Shown: positions 1-10,887 of the stretch, one piece after another
How positions within the stretch are numbered: position 1 is the first letter of the stretch
How the letters are laid out: the number at the start of each line of letters is the position of its first letter
NCBI RefSeq assembly: GCF_019334805.1
Contig: NZ_CP079822.1
Location: 372,001-436,000 of the forward strand
Direction: 5' to 3'
Origin: Rothia mucilaginosa
Lineage (GTDB): Bacteria > Actinomycetota > Actinomycetes > Actinomycetales > Micrococcaceae
Length of the DNA stretch: 64,000 nt
Position numbers and translations under genes: made by a program
Notes under the pieces: generated by a model
Seen by the model: only the letters and a program-made list of their open reading frames with translations
What the model was told of the DNA's origin: nothing
Databases searched by the model: none

Positions 1-997
<997 letters not shown>

Positions 998-1044
998 TTA
1001 CTTAGAAAGTTTGGACAGTTGATGGCTTCGTTGGCGTACAAGTA

Positions 1045-1986
1045 CTAGGAGCCGAGGGCGTCTGCGCCGCCCACGATTTCGGAGAGCTCCTGAGTAATTT
1101 CCGCCTGACGTGCGTTGTTCATCAAACGGGTGTACTTGGTAATCAGCGTCTCAGCGTTGTCACCTGCGGTCTTCATTGCGCGCTGGCGGGATGCCAGCTC
1201 ACTTGCTGCTGCCTGCAGGAGGCAGGAGAAGATACGCGATGCAATGTAGCGCGGCAACAGCGCGTTGAGCACTTCCTCGGCGGAGGGCTCGAACTCGAAG
1301 GATGCCGCCTGCTCGTACTCAGCCTTGGTCAGTTCCTGATCGGGAACGATTTCCTCGCCCATTTCCTTTGCATCGCCCACATGAATGGGCAGCAGACGCA
1401 GGATCTTGGGTTCCTGAACAACCATCGACTTGAACTCGGTGTACACGATGTGCAGTTCGTCCACGCCGCCCTCTTCGAAGGGCAGTTCGTAGGCTTCGAG
1501 CAGCGCGTCACGAATCTCGACGGCAGTTTCGACGCGAGGTGCATCGGTGTGGCCTTCCCACGCACGGGCGTAGGGGCGCTCACGGAACTCGAAGTAAGCC
1601 TTTGCCTTACGGCCAACCAGGTACAGCTGTACCTCCTGGCCGTTAGAGCGCAGCCTCTCAATCAGAGATTCGGTACGACGCAGGATAGCGGAGGAGTACG
1701 AACCTGCCAGGCCGCGGTCGCTGGTGACAACCAGGATTGCGGAGCGGCGGTGTTCGTAGGTTCCGAACTCGTGCGGCTTGTGAATCAGCGGGTGCTTGAT
1801 GCCATGCTGAGTCGCAACCGCAGTCACCATGCGGGTCAGAGCGTTCGCGTAGGGGCCGGCTGCCTGAGCAGCGTTACGAGCCTTGTTAATGCGGGAGGTC
1901 GCGATCATCTCCATCGCCTTGAAGATCTTCTTCATAGACGACGTCGAAGCAATCTTCTGTCGGTAAACCCTAATCTGGGCTCCCAT
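1045..1986 (-). CDS. atpG: ATP synthase F1 subunit gamma
   Basis: Central rotor shaft that couples Fo rotation to the catalytic sites of F1. 313 residues, normal for actinobacteria. The N-terminal helix ([14 protein letters not shown], then [16 protein letters not shown]) and the C-terminal helix ([21 protein letters not shown]) that form the coiled-coil shaft are both well conserved. ATG start follows AAAGGA with 6 bases spacing. It lies between atpA and atpD in the normal order and is surely co-transcribed with them. Confidence 0.97.
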   Translation of the reverse strand: MGAQIRVYRQKIASTSSMKKIFKAMEMIATSRINKARNAAQAAGPYANALTRMVTAVATQHGIKHPLIHKPHEFGTYEHRRSAILVVTSDRGLAGSYSSAILRRTESLIERLRSNGQEVQLYLVGRKAKAYFEFRERPYARAWEGHTDAPRVETAVEIRDALLEAYELPFEEGGVDELHIVYTEFKSMVVQEPKILRLLPIHVGDAKEMGEEIVPDQELTKAEYEQAASFEFEPSAEEVLNALLPRYIASRIFSCLLQAAASELASRQRAMKTAGDNAETLITKYTRLMNNARQAEITQELSEIVGGADALGS

Positions 1987-2061
1987 AGAGCTTCCTTTCT
2001 CCTTGCTTTCTGCCCCGCCCCAGCCTCATAGCTGAGGCGGGGAGAAGGCGAGGACTAATCG

Positions 2062-3687
2062 CTAACCGATGGTTTCCTGAGTGATGTCGCTATCGCGAGC
2101 TGCCTTGTGCTCCTCGTGACCTGCGTCGACGAGGTGGCTGCTGCCCTCAGACTTGAAACCCTGCTTGAAGTCAGCAACTGCGGTCTTCAGCGCGGCAACG
2201 GTGTCATCCTCAAGCTTGCCGGAGGAAGCGATATCGGTCAGTACCGAGGTCTTGTGACGCAGGTACTCGATGAAGCCTTCCTCGAAGCGCAGCACGTCGG
2301 AAACCTCAATGTCGTCGAGGTGACCGGAGGTACCAGCCCAAATGGAGACAACCTGCTCTTCAACTGCGTACGGGGTGTACTGCGGCTGACGCAGCAGCTC
2401 GGTCAGGCGAGAACCGCGGGTCAGCTGTGCCTTGGTTGCGTCGTCCAGGTCGGATGCGAACATTGCGAACGCTTCCATAGCACGGTACTGTGCCAGCTCC
2501 AGCTTCAGGGTACCGGAGACCTTCTTCATAGCCTTGGTCTGTGCGGCACCACCAACACGGGAGACGGAGATACCGACGTCGACTGCCGGACGCTGGTTAG
2601 CGTTGAACAGGTCGGACTGCAGGAAGATCTGGCCGTCAGTAATGGAGATGACGTTGGTCGGAATGAAGGCGGAAACGTCGTTTGCCTTGGTCTCAATGAT
2701 CGGGAAGCCGGTCATCGAGCCTGCGCCCAGGTCGTCGGAGAGCTTAGCGCAACGCTCCAGCAGGCGGGAGTGCAGGTAGAAGACGTCACCGGGGTATGCT
2801 TCACGTCCCGGCGGGCGGCGCAGCAGCAGGGACACAGCGCGGTATGCTTCTGCCTGCTTCGACAGGTCGTCGAAGATGATGAGGACGTGCTTGCCACCGT
2901 ACATCCAGTGCTGGCCGATAGCCGAACCGGTGTAGGGTGCCAGGTACTTGAAGCCTGCTGCGTCGGATGCGGGAGATGCCACGATGGTGGTGTACTCCAG
3001 CGCGCCGCGAGTCTCAAGGGTGTGGCGGACAGCTGCAATGGTGGATGCCTTCTGGCCAACAGCCACGTAGATGCATCGAACCTGCTTCTCGGGGTCGCCC
3101 GAAGCCCAGTTGTCCTTCTGGTTCAGAATGGTGTCGATCGCAATAGCGGTCTTACCGGTCTGGCGGTCACCAATAATCAGCTGACGCTGACCGCGACCAA
3201 TCGGAATCATCGAGTCGATTGCCTTCAGACCGGTCTGCAGCGGCTCGTGAACCGACTTACGCTGGGTCACGCCGGGAGCCTGCAGCTCCAGTGCGCGGCG
3301 ACCTTCAGCCTCAATGGGGCCCAGGTCATCGATCGGGTTACCGAGGGGGTCAACAACGCGACCGAGGTACGCGTCGCCAACGGGCACCGAGAGGACCTCA
3401 CCGGTGCGGTGTACGACCTGGCCCTCTTCAATACCGGTGAAGTCGCCCAGGACGATCACACCAATATTGCGGGTATCCAGGTTCTGTGCGAGGCCGAGGG
3501 TGCCGTCTTCGAAACGAAGCAGCTCATTCGCCATAACCGAGGGAAGGCCCTCGACACGAGCGATACCGTCGGAGGCCGATACAACTCGACCCACCTCAAC
3601 ACGTTCTGCATTGCCGGGTTCGTAAGACGCTGCAAACTCGTTCAGCGCATTACGGACATCTTCGGCATTGATGGTCAGTTCGGCCAT
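2062..3687 (-). CDS. atpA: ATP synthase F1 subunit alpha
   Basis: Non-catalytic nucleotide-binding subunit of the F1 head. I start it at [15 protein letters not shown] (3687), the family's usual N-terminus, preceded by an AGGGA ribosome site; an in-frame start 21 bases upstream is possible but adds an atypical MREQGHK. This gives 541 residues. Walker A GDRQTGKT is at about residue 173, as in other AtpA proteins. The C-terminus carries a charged tail of about 30 residues ([20 protein letters not shown]), common in actinobacteria. Gap to atpH is 187 bases, the longest inside this operon. Confidence 0.97.
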   Translation of the reverse strand: MAELTINAEDVRNALNEFAASYEPGNAERVEVGRVVSASDGIARVEGLPSVMANELLRFEDGTLGLAQNLDTRNIGVIVLGDFTGIEEGQVVHRTGEVLSVPVGDAYLGRVVDPLGNPIDDLGPIEAEGRRALELQAPGVTQRKSVHEPLQTGLKAIDSMIPIGRGQRQLIIGDRQTGKTAIAIDTILNQKDNWASGDPEKQVRCIYVAVGQKASTIAAVRHTLETRGALEYTTIVASPASDAAGFKYLAPYTGSAIGQHWMYGGKHVLIIFDDLSKQAEAYRAVSLLLRRPPGREAYPGDVFYLHSRLLERCAKLSDDLGAGSMTGFPIIETKANDVSAFIPTNVISITDGQIFLQSDLFNANQRPAVDVGISVSRVGGAAQTKAMKKVSGTLKLELAQYRAMEAFAMFASDLDDATKAQLTRGSRLTELLRQPQYTPYAVEEQVVSIWAGTSGHLDDIEVSDVLRFEEGFIEYLRHKTSVLTDIASSGKLEDDTVAALKTAVADFKQGFKSEGSSHLVDAGHEEHKAARDSDITQETIG

Positions 3688-3874
3688 CTTGTGTCCCTGC
3701 TCTCTCATTGTGGTTGCGTTCCGTCAACGGAACCAACCGAAACTTGCAATTCGGGTTGAACGGGCGGGCAATGCCACTGCTTCTGCGAAGGAGGCATCTG
3801 CCACGCACCCGCTACCCGAGGTATCTTCTAAATCACCGTTGCGACGAACGGTTCAGCGTCGCTAGCTTGAGCCG

Positions 3875-4687
3875 CTAGCCGATGGAACGAGCCAGGTCGG
3901 ACATGCGGGTCTCGACGGTACCGTCGATCACCTCGTCGCCCACCTGAACACGCAGACCGCCCAGAACGGCGGGGTCCACCGAAACGTCGAGCTTCAGCTC
4001 ACGGCCGTACACGGCGTTGAGCGCGCGACCGAGACGTTCAAGCTGTGCCTGCGACAGCGCAATCGCGCTAGTTACTCGCGCAATGTAACGGTTCTGTCGC
4101 GTGACGATGATTTCTGCGAACTCATCGGCTACCCGTGCAGCGTGACGGCCGCGGGGGTTGGAGCCAACTCGTTCGAGCAGAAGCACACCTTCGGCGGTGG
4201 TGGCGGGGCCACCGAGCGCCACGGCGAGCTTCTTCTTTGCTTCTTTGCTTGCCTGATGGTCGGACAGCGCTTCCTGCGCCTGAGCGTTGGAATCAACGGT
4301 ACGCACAAAGGTGAGTAGTTCGTTGAGTACCTCGTCCAGGGCGTCCACGCCACCGCGAGACTGAGCCGATGCGGTCACGGCGAGCACTGCTGCACGCTCC
4401 AGGGCATTCGCCAGATCAGCATCATCAGACCAGCGCTGAGCCACCGCATTGGTGAACACAGCCATAGCCTGAGAAGAGATCTTGCCGCCGAAGACGGTGT
4501 TAGCGATACCCTGACGTGCTGCTGCATCACGCGAAGAATCGGTGACAGCACGGCGCAGGGTGCCGTTGTGGTCGAGAACATCAACCACAGCGAAAAGCTC
4601 GCTCGCCAGGTTCAGGGGCTGCAGGGAAGCGTGAGCTTCCAGCACCTCTTCCACCTTGCTCAGTGATTCAGTAGATACTCCTGCCAT
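3875..4687 (-). CDS. atpH: ATP synthase F1 subunit delta
   Basis: Peripheral-stalk subunit that ties the F1 head to the b subunits. 270 residues, about 90 more than the E. coli protein but usual for Micrococcaceae-type actinobacteria; it is not fused to a b-type subunit as in mycobacteria. The OSCP-like C-terminal part (ARVTSAIALSQAQLERLGRAL and GGLRVQVGDEVIDGTVETR) is clear. Its ATG overlaps the atpF stop codon by one base (TAATG at 4685-4689), so translation is probably coupled. Confidence 0.95.
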   Translation of the reverse strand: MAGVSTESLSKVEEVLEAHASLQPLNLASELFAVVDVLDHNGTLRRAVTDSSRDAAARQGIANTVFGGKISSQAMAVFTNAVAQRWSDDADLANALERAAVLAVTASAQSRGGVDALDEVLNELLTFVRTVDSNAQAQEALSDHQASKEAKKKLAVALGGPATTAEGVLLLERVGSNPRGRHAARVADEFAEIIVTRQNRYIARVTSAIALSQAQLERLGRALNAVYGRELKLDVSVDPAVLGGLRVQVGDEVIDGTVETRMSDLARSIG

Positions 4688-5244
4688 TACCGAGCCGCAC
4701 CTGCGTTCTGCTTCTCGGTTTCAAGGTCAGCAAGAAAACGATCTACCACACGGGCCGATCGCTCATCATCGTTGAGGGCTTCGCCCACAATCTTGCCGGC
4801 AAGGGTGGTAGCAAGAGTGCCAACCTCGGAACGGAGGGACACTGCTGCTGCCGCACGCTCTGCCTCGATAGCCTTTGCCGCATTATCGCTAATGCGCTGA
4901 GCCTCAGCGGTTGCACGCTCGCGAGCATCGGCAATGATTGCCTCGCCCTCTGCGCGTGCCTCTTCACGAATCTTCTGAGCCTCCAGTCGAGCGCTTTCGA
5001 GCTGCTGGGTGTACTCATCGCGAGCCGCTGCAGCCTCTGCCTGTGCCTTCTCGGCCTTGGCAAGGCCACCTTCGATTGCTTCCTTACGGTCCTGGTAGAT
5101 CTTCTCGAACGCCGGGACAACGTACTTAGCAACGATGTAGTAGAGGATCAGGAATCCGATGAGGGTAATGACAATTTCCCCGACGTCGGGAATCAGGGGG
5201 TTCGAAGTTGCCTCCGCTCCCCCTTCGCTTGCCAGATAAATCAT
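4687..5244 (-). CDS. atpF: ATP synthase Fo subunit b
   Basis: Peripheral stalk subunit anchored in the membrane. 185 residues: a short N-terminal stretch, one hydrophobic segment at about residues 22-44 (VGEIVITLIGFLILYYIVAK), then a long highly charged Ala/Glu/Arg helix typical of the b-subunit coiled coil. Starts with ATG after an AGGA site; ends in a one-base overlap with atpH. Confidence 0.96.
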   Translation of the reverse strand: MIYLASEGGAEATSNPLIPDVGEIVITLIGFLILYYIVAKYVVPAFEKIYQDRKEAIEGGLAKAEKAQAEAAAARDEYTQQLESARLEAQKIREEARAEGEAIIADARERATAEAQRISDNAAKAIEAERAAAAVSLRSEVGTLATTLAGKIVGEALNDDERSARVVDRFLADLETEKQNAGAAR

Positions 5245-5295
5245 GGAGGGAATCCTGTTCTATGGGATGGGTCGTTTAGGATGTGGCAGAGCCGG

Positions 5296-5499
5296 TTACT
5301 TGATGAAGACGAGAACCAGGCCCAGAATTGCCAGTGCCTCGACCAGTGCGAAGCCCATGAACAGCATGGGCTGCAGGGTCTTCTGGGACTCGGGCTGACG
5401 AGCAACGCTGGTCATGTATGCCGCGAAGATCAGACCCACGCCGATGCCGCCGCCAATAGCTGCCAGACCGTAGCCAACCGCAGTGATGGAACCAACCAT
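5296..5499 (-). CDS. atpE: ATP synthase Fo subunit c
   Basis: Proton-carrying ring subunit. I start it at [11 protein letters not shown] (5499) because AAAGGA lies 7 bases upstream; a TTG five codons earlier overlaps that ribosome site and is unlikely to be used. 67 residues, two transmembrane hairpin helices joined by the polar loop ARQPE (residues 33-37). The carboxylate that binds the proton is Glu54 in [10 protein letters not shown]. Nothing unusual. Confidence 0.96.
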   Translation of the reverse strand: MVGSITAVGYGLAAIGGGIGVGLIFAAYMTSVARQPESQKTLQPMLFMGFALVEALAILGLVLVFIK

Positions 5500-5642
5500 T
5501 ATTTTTCCTTTCAACAGTGTTCGACCGGGAACATACCCGGACCGAACAGAGTTTGATTTGAGTTAATAGCCCGCACAGTGAACGTGTGGGTTGCTTTATT
5601 CACGCCCAATGACGAACGCGAAAACCTAAAAAACTAGAGAGT

Positions 5643-6434
5643 TTAGTGTCCCTCGGAAACCGAGCCCTGCAGGTACACAGCCAGCAGCAGAGCGAACACA
5701 TAAGCCTGGATGCACTGAATCATGAATTCCAGGAAGTACAGGAATATGCCCAGAGCACCGGGAGCAATAGCAGCCAGGTAGCCGATGCCACCCAGAGTCT
5801 CAACCATGTAGGTCACCATGCTGGATGCAACCATCAGCGCCAGGTGACCACCGAACATGGTCGCGAAGAGACGCAGTGCGTGAGTTGCGGGACGAATCAG
5901 CAGGTTCGAGAAGAACTCGATCGGGATCAGGATGGGGTAGATCCACACCGGCAGACCCGAAGGCATGGTGATGTCCTTGAAGAAGCCGCCCAAGCCCTTG
6001 CGCTTGATACCAACACCAACCCAGGTCAGGTACGCTACGCCAGCCAGCGCGTAGGCGCTACCGGAGTGCGAGAAGGTGGGCAACTGAACAAACGGAATCG
6101 AACCGTAGAGGTTGTTCACCAGAACGAAGAAGAAGGAGGCGAACAGAATCGGCACGAACGGCTTGTAGTGCTGTACGCCCAGGGTTTCCTTACCGAGGGA
6201 GTTACGAGCAAACATGTAGCCGGACTCAGCGATGAACTGAGTCTTGCCGGGAACCATGGCGCGCTTACGTGCTGCGGTGAGGAAGAAGACCGCGATAATC
6301 ACCACGGACAGCAGAATCAGTACGTTCTGCTTACCGAAAGCGAAATCACCAATGGTGAAGAAGGGGGGCAGATGCATGTCTTCGGGGGTCGGCGGCACAT
6401 AGGCTTCCGCGAGGATCAACCCGTTCTCGATCAA
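5643..6434 (-). CDS. atpB: ATP synthase Fo subunit a
   Basis: Membrane stator subunit forming the proton half-channels next to the c ring. The essential arginine lies in HALRLFATMFGGH, and the C-terminal helices (FMIQCIQAYVFALLLAVYL) are intact. Start choice: a TTG at 6434 (protein begins with IENGLILAEAY) has AAAGGA six bases upstream and gives 263 residues; the first ATG at 6497 adds 21 residues but has no visible ribosome site. I prefer the TTG start; the ATG remains possible. Confidence 0.93.
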   Translation of the reverse strand: MIENGLILAEAYVPPTPEDMHLPPFFTIGDFAFGKQNVLILLSVVIIAVFFLTAARKRAMVPGKTQFIAESGYMFARNSLGKETLGVQHYKPFVPILFASFFFVLVNNLYGSIPFVQLPTFSHSGSAYALAGVAYLTWVGVGIKRKGLGGFFKDITMPSGLPVWIYPILIPIEFFSNLLIRPATHALRLFATMFGGHLALMVASSMVTYMVETLGGIGYLAAIAPGALGIFLYFLEFMIQCIQAYVFALLLAVYLQGSVSEGH

Positions 6435-6545
6435 AGCAAGTCCTTTCTTGCTACTAGTGGCTTCAAGAGCCCATGTCTGCCTATAAACGACTGACATGCT
6501 AACTACATGGATGAATGTGTGACCTAGCGGTCCGCGTTCAATGAC

Positions 6546-6806
6546 CTAGCGGTCTTTATTCTGCCTGGTCATATGGGTAAAGACGAGGGTCAAACCTCCG
6601 ATAGCGCCAATCAAGACACCAACCCACACCAGCCAGGTGGTGGAGAAGACCAGGTCACCGAGGTAACCGATGCCGCCCCACACTGCTATACCGATGATCA
6701 GATAGAGAATCGACATGACTGCACCGGAGAGCCCTCCGTCAGACACCAATTCTCCGGTAGTGCGGAGCTTTTTATCTCCGTCCCACCACTTCTTCTCTTC
6801 GGCCAA
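6546..6806 (-). CDS. Small AtpI/AtpZ-like membrane protein
   Basis: 86 residues with two hydrophobic segments (about 25-50 and 55-78) joined by a short loop containing GYLGD. This size and layout, and its place immediately before atpB, match the small AtpZ/AtpI-type proteins thought to help assemble the c ring or carry magnesium or calcium; the exact role here is inferred. It starts with TTG at 6806 after AAAGGA with 7 bases spacing and follows the next gene by 28 bases. Confidence 0.75.
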   Translation of the reverse strand: MAEEKKWWDGDKKLRTTGELVSDGGLSGAVMSILYLIIGIAVWGGIGYLGDLVFSTTWLVWVGVLIGAIGGLTLVFTHMTRQNKDR

Positions 6807-6834
6807 ACGTATTTCCTTTCAAACACCAATCGCG

Positions 6835-7407
6835 TTACCGACCATGGTCTTCCAGATCGGTGTCGAAGTATAGAATTCTCAGTCGTGCGATGCTGACTGT
6901 TTCAATAACAATCCACAGAATCACGCCGGTACATGCGCCTGCGAGAGTCCAACCGTGCCTCAAGTTCTCGGGGAACGGCACAAACATCAATACCAGACCG
7001 AGCAGAGCAATCTTCACGAGGTAGCTCACCACCAGCGATTTGGGTACACCCCAGTCGAAAATGGGAGCAACCAACATAACTAATACGCCCAGAGTGAAGC
7101 ATATATAGATTATCAGAAAGCCCAATGTTATTCCTAGCGCGCCCACGGGGCCCGCAAACAGGTACGCACTCATCATACCGCCCAACCAAGCCAGCAGAGA
7201 GTAAGCCGATACCCTGTAGAACAAAAATTTCCAGGAAAGCTCCTCGCTCTCGAAAGAAGAGGCCTTCAAACCTGCTTGAGCACGCTCTCGGCGGCGTTTC
7301 TGCTGCCGCCTACGCTCCGCCGGCGGATACCACAGAACGTCCACCACGCGCCTCCAGAGAGGCTCAGCAGGAACCTCAGCTGAAGGTTTAGAGTGTTCAG
7401 AAGTCAT
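6835..7407 (-). CDS. Putative ATP synthase protein I (AtpI-like)
   Basis: 190 residues: a basic cytoplasmic head (ERRRQQKRRRERAQAG) and four hydrophobic segments between about residues 62 and 178. Position just before atpB is that of the AtpI-like gene in other actinobacteria. Sequence similarity to E. coli AtpI is not obvious by eye, so the call rests on topology and context. Its ATG overlaps the stop of the upstream transferase gene (TAATG, 7405-7409), linking the sugar transferase and ATP synthase genes in one transcript. Confidence 0.65.
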   Translation of the reverse strand: MTSEHSKPSAEVPAEPLWRRVVDVLWYPPAERRRQQKRRRERAQAGLKASSFESEELSWKFLFYRVSAYSLLAWLGGMMSAYLFAGPVGALGITLGFLIIYICFTLGVLVMLVAPIFDWGVPKSLVVSYLVKIALLGLVLMFVPFPENLRHGWTLAGACTGVILWIVIETVSIARLRILYFDTDLEDHGR

Positions 7408-8693
7408 TAGTGTTTCTCCCCACGATTCTGATTAGACTGCGTCGAAGAAGAGGAAGCAGAAGAAGGCTGACCCGCACGATCCTTCACCGAATCCGGCATG
7501 ATCGGCTCCGGATGCAGCGAGGTCGGCTCCACATTCTCAGGAGTCGCAGGAACACCAGTTGCCGAGGTCAAAGAGCCGGTAGCAGGCTCTGCAGTTGCCG
7601 ACTTCGCCTTCGGCGCCGAACCCTTCGAATCCGCCGCAAAGCGCTTCGACAGGTCAATCGCAGAAGTAGGTGCCTCACCGCCAAAGAGCTGCGGCATACG
7701 CAGGTACACCACCAGCACGGCAAGAGCCACAAGAACCACACCAACAGCCGCCAGCACGGCGCCCGAAGCAAACAAATCAGAGGCAAACGCCAGCAGCACC
7801 CACACCAGAATGGTCGTACCGGTCACCACGGCGGTCGAACCAAGGTGGCTGAAACCAACATCCGTCAGACGCTGATAAGTGTGAGTACGGTGCGGCTTGT
7901 ACCACTGCTCCCCCGCCATAAAACGACGGAACAGAGTCGTACCCGCGTCCGCCAGATACGTCATCAGCGGAGCAAAAGCCAACAGGAACGGAACATCCGC
8001 AAACCACGCGCCCACAGCCAACGTGCCCAGCGCCGCGCCCAAAACATAAGAACCCGCATCGCCCAAAAACACGTTCTTACCAGGGCGCACATTCCACGGC
8101 AGGAACGCCGCAAAAGCACCGGCAACAGCCACACCAGCCAAAGCCAGCCACGGAAGGTTCACCATCCAACCGGTCAGCGCATACGCCAAACCAGCCACCA
8201 GACCGTGAGCACCAGAAATACCGTTAATGCCGTCCATAAAATTCGCCACGTTAATGTAGCCGGCAACAAAAATCGCGCCAAGAATCAGCAGCAGAATGTT
8301 CGTGCCCTGCACCGTCGCAAAGCTCACGCTCACCAGTACGCCAATCACCAGCTGCAGGCCCGCACGACGCACAATGCTCACGCCGCGAATATCCTCAAGC
8401 CAGCCCAGGGCAAGAGCACACAGAATCGCCGCGGCAATCGTCACCGCCAGCTGCAAAGACTCAGCAGAACGGTACGTCCAGCCGAACAGGGTAGCCGCCA
8501 CAAACGCCACAAAGGTCGCAGCCGCAGTCGCCAAACCCATACCGCGGTAGGTCGGAGCAGTATGCGAAGAACGCTCATTAGGAACATCCACCATGTTGTA
8601 GCGGTGCAAAATCGGGCGCACCGCAAACGGCAAAAGGGCACCCAAAACAAAAGCAAGAGCAAAAATACTCAACAGCTCAGAAAAGGAGGTCAT
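7407..8693 (-). CDS. Polyprenyl-phosphate N-acetylaminosugar-1-phosphate transferase (MraY/WecA superfamily, WbpL-like)
   Basis: Integral membrane enzyme that moves a sugar phosphate from a UDP-sugar to undecaprenyl phosphate, the first step of building a wall or surface glycan. About ten hydrophobic segments span residues 1-340. Conserved superfamily motifs are present: NERSSHTAPTYRGMG near residue 40, NFMDGINGISG near 150, and NVFLGDAGS near 205. The loop motif is HRTHTYQRL, which resembles the WbpL branch (HR-H-YQR) rather than the HLHHRL of WecA/Rfe. A hydrophilic tail of about 85 residues follows. The gene sits where rfe lies in Mycobacterium. ATG with GGAG 6 bases upstream. Confidence 0.85.
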   Translation of the reverse strand: MTSFSELLSIFALAFVLGALLPFAVRPILHRYNMVDVPNERSSHTAPTYRGMGLATAAATFVAFVAATLFGWTYRSAESLQLAVTIAAAILCALALGWLEDIRGVSIVRRAGLQLVIGVLVSVSFATVQGTNILLLILGAIFVAGYINVANFMDGINGISGAHGLVAGLAYALTGWMVNLPWLALAGVAVAGAFAAFLPWNVRPGKNVFLGDAGSYVLGAALGTLAVGAWFADVPFLLAFAPLMTYLADAGTTLFRRFMAGEQWYKPHRTHTYQRLTDVGFSHLGSTAVVTGTTILVWVLLAFASDLFASGAVLAAVGVVLVALAVLVVYLRMPQLFGGEAPTSAIDLSKRFAADSKGSAPKAKSATAEPATGSLTSATGVPATPENVEPTSLHPEPIMPDSVKDRAGQPSSASSSSTQSNQNRGEKH

Positions 8694-8928
8694 ACCAGCT
8701 CCAAGGCATTGGCACCGTCGAAGCTGGAACCAAACTCCAGAATCGCGGCTAAGGGACGATATGTGTGTAGTGTGTGTTTACTTCGTATTCTATAAAACTA
8801 TTCACCGATGCGGGGCTAACCGTCACAGAATCTAGCGCCGTACACAGAATCTAGCGCCGCGCCAAGAGAAAAACACCGGATGCCGCACCTGCCACGCAAG
8901 TGCAGCATCCGGTGTCATTCCGTAAAGA
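8694..8928. other. Intergenic region: short direct repeat and likely promoter of the transferase-atp operon
   Basis: Between the dehydratase end and the transferase start. It holds two 17-base direct repeats (cacagaatctagcgccg at 8824-8840 and 8843-8859) and an AT-rich stretch at 8785-8812 containing TATAGAAT on the minus strand, a plausible -10 region with no good -35. A terminator (separate entry) lies at the left end of the dehydratase, so the transferase-atp genes probably have their own promoter here. Confidence 0.4.
8868..8915 (-). terminator. Rho-independent terminator of the glycan dehydratase operon
   Basis: On the minus strand an 11-base stem (acaccggatgc at 8873-8883 with gcatccggtgt at 8905-8915) is followed directly by TTTTT. 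It lies 14 bases after the dehydratase stop codon and is a textbook intrinsic terminator. Confidence 0.85.
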
Positions 8929-10887
8929 TTAGAACGTCTGTGCATCCGCCAGAGTACGCGGATCCGGGGCACGCTCCAGGCCATGACGCTCATAGCCGCT
9001 GTGCTCCCGATAGTTCTGAATCCAGCGCTCATAATCGAGCTCATCAGGGTCAAGTGCCGGGGCACTCGACCGGGAAATATACCGGTTCTCCTCACTCGGT
9101 ACCAGCTTCTCGGTACCGCCGAAGAGAGTCTCATCCAGCTTCTCACCCTTGCGAAGACCAATCTCCTTGATCTCCACGTCATACCGCTCATATGCCTGGC
9201 GCATCGCCTTCGCAACGTCCAGAATCTTGACCGGCTGGCCCATGTCCAGCACCATGACCTCGCCCGGGCGACCAATTGCACCGGCGAGCATCACCAGCAG
9301 GCAGGCATCGGTAATCAGCATGAAGTAACGGGTCGCGCGCTTATCCGTCAGGGTAATCGGACCACCCGAAAGAATCTGCTTCGTAAAGAGCGGCTTAATC
9401 GAACCGCGCGAACCAAACACGTTACCGAAACGAACCGACACGTAAGTGTTGCCGGTCTTCTCGCCAAAGTACGCGGTCAGACGCTCCGCCACGCGCTTGG
9501 ACTGGCCCAGTGCAGTCTTCGGGTCCGCAGCTTTATCGGTCGAAACGTTCACGAAGGTCTTCACGCCCACAGCCTCCGCGGCACGCAGCACGTTCAGAGT
9601 GCCCAGGGCGTTCGTCTTCCACGCCTCCTGGGGGTACGCCTCCAGCGCCGACACATGCTTCAACGCCGCAGCGTGGAAGACAACCTCAGGGCGACGGTCA
9701 CGGAAAATTTCCAGCAGGTTATCGCCCTCACGAATATCAGCCAGAATAATGCGGTCATCATCCAGGCTCGACTCGTGAGTAATCGAAACCTTCGTCTCCA
9801 TCAGCAGAGTCTCATCATGATCAAGCATCATGAGAGTCTCAGGCTCAAACTCGCTAATCTGACGGCACAGCTCAGAACCAATCGAACCGCCCGCACCCGT
9901 GACCAGCACACGCTTACCGTGCAGGTACGAACGCAGAATATCGCGGTCAATATCGTAGTTAATCTCGCCACGAATCACGCGCATCAGGTCGTTATCGCTC
10001 GCAGTAATCAGACGCTCACCCATCAGGCGAGCATTCGCACTACTAATACGCTGAACCTCAACCTTAAGCTTACGCATGCGGTTACAGAAGGACTCGAAGT
10101 AATCCTCCGGCATATCCGAAATCGTCACCAGAATCTTACGGGTACCCGACTCGCGAATTACCTGCTCCAGCTCGCGGTACGTCGTAATCACCGAAATGCC
10201 GTGGAACTTCGTACCAGCTTTCAGCTGGTCATCATCGAAAACCGCAACCGGGCGAAGCTTCGCGTCCTCGTCATGCAGCATCGAATCCATGACCATGCCG
10301 CCAATAAAACCGGCACCGTACACAATCACCGGCTCACCGGTCAGCTCACGCACCGCACCGCGCTCAGTGTACACGCGCTTCGCCATACGGGCACCAGCCA
10401 TCATAATCAGGCTAAATGCCGCCGCAATCGCAGGCACACTATGCGGAATATGCGGCAGACCCAGCAGCTCATCCACAAAGGAGAAAGCAGTCAACGCCGC
10501 GCCCGCACTCAAAGCAGCCGCACCGGCACGCCATGACTCGTCAAACGAACCGTACGAATACACGCCGTTATAAATCTTCACGCCCGCCAGACCAATAGCC
10601 AGATGCAACACCACAGCCAAAGTAGCGGTCATCGTCAACGACGCCGGGTGAATAATATCGAACACCGAGCCGTTGCTGAGCAGCACACTATAGCGGAGCA
10701 TATACGCGAACAAAACCGCCAGCAGCCACGCGCTCGAATCAATCAGCGCCTGCGCAATCAGCCACCACGGCTTACGCTCATACAGGCGGTTCACCAGCAT
10801 CGTGCCGGAGTCACCCTCCGTCACCATCGTGCCGCGCTGAGCAGCCTTCTGCATCACCACATGAGCGTGAGGTTTCAACTGAGCCAC
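8929..10887 (-). CDS. Membrane-anchored UDP-N-acetylglucosamine 4,6-dehydratase (CapD/WbpM/FlaA1 family)
   Basis: Makes a 4-keto-6-deoxy UDP-sugar, precursor of QuiNAc, FucNAc and related sugars. 652 residues, the long membrane type: four hydrophobic segments in about residues 40-165, a first Rossmann-like domain with VIVYGAGFIGGMVMDS near 190, then the catalytic SDR domain with VLVTGAGGSIGSELCRQI near 330 and HAAALKHVSALEAYP near 410. The catalytic region reads NVSTDKAADP, where the soluble SDR tyrosine is replaced, as in WbpM-type enzymes. It starts with GTG at 10887, overlapping the stop of the glycosyltransferase gene (TAGTG) with AGGAGG six bases upstream, so the two are coupled. Confidence 0.9.
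   Translation of the reverse strand: MAQLKPHAHVVMQKAAQRGTMVTEGDSGTMLVNRLYERKPWWLIAQALIDSSAWLLAVLFAYMLRYSVLLSNGSVFDIIHPASLTMTATLAVVLHLAIGLAGVKIYNGVYSYGSFDESWRAGAAALSAGAALTAFSFVDELLGLPHIPHSVPAIAAAFSLIMMAGARMAKRVYTERGAVRELTGEPVIVYGAGFIGGMVMDSMLHDEDAKLRPVAVFDDDQLKAGTKFHGISVITTYRELEQVIRESGTRKILVTISDMPEDYFESFCNRMRKLKVEVQRISSANARLMGERLITASDNDLMRVIRGEINYDIDRDILRSYLHGKRVLVTGAGGSIGSELCRQISEFEPETLMMLDHDETLLMETKVSITHESSLDDDRIILADIREGDNLLEIFRDRRPEVVFHAAALKHVSALEAYPQEAWKTNALGTLNVLRAAEAVGVKTFVNVSTDKAADPKTALGQSKRVAERLTAYFGEKTGNTYVSVRFGNVFGSRGSIKPLFTKQILSGGPITLTDKRATRYFMLITDACLLVMLAGAIGRPGEVMVLDMGQPVKILDVAKAMRQAYERYDVEIKEIGLRKGEKLDETLFGGTEKLVPSEENRYISRSSAPALDPDELDYERWIQNYREHSGYERHGLERAPDPRTLADAQTF

Noticed and set aside
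2107..3759. 550-codon open frame antisense to atpA
   Set aside because: Shadow of a highly conserved gene with biased codon use; no ribosome site or protein motif.
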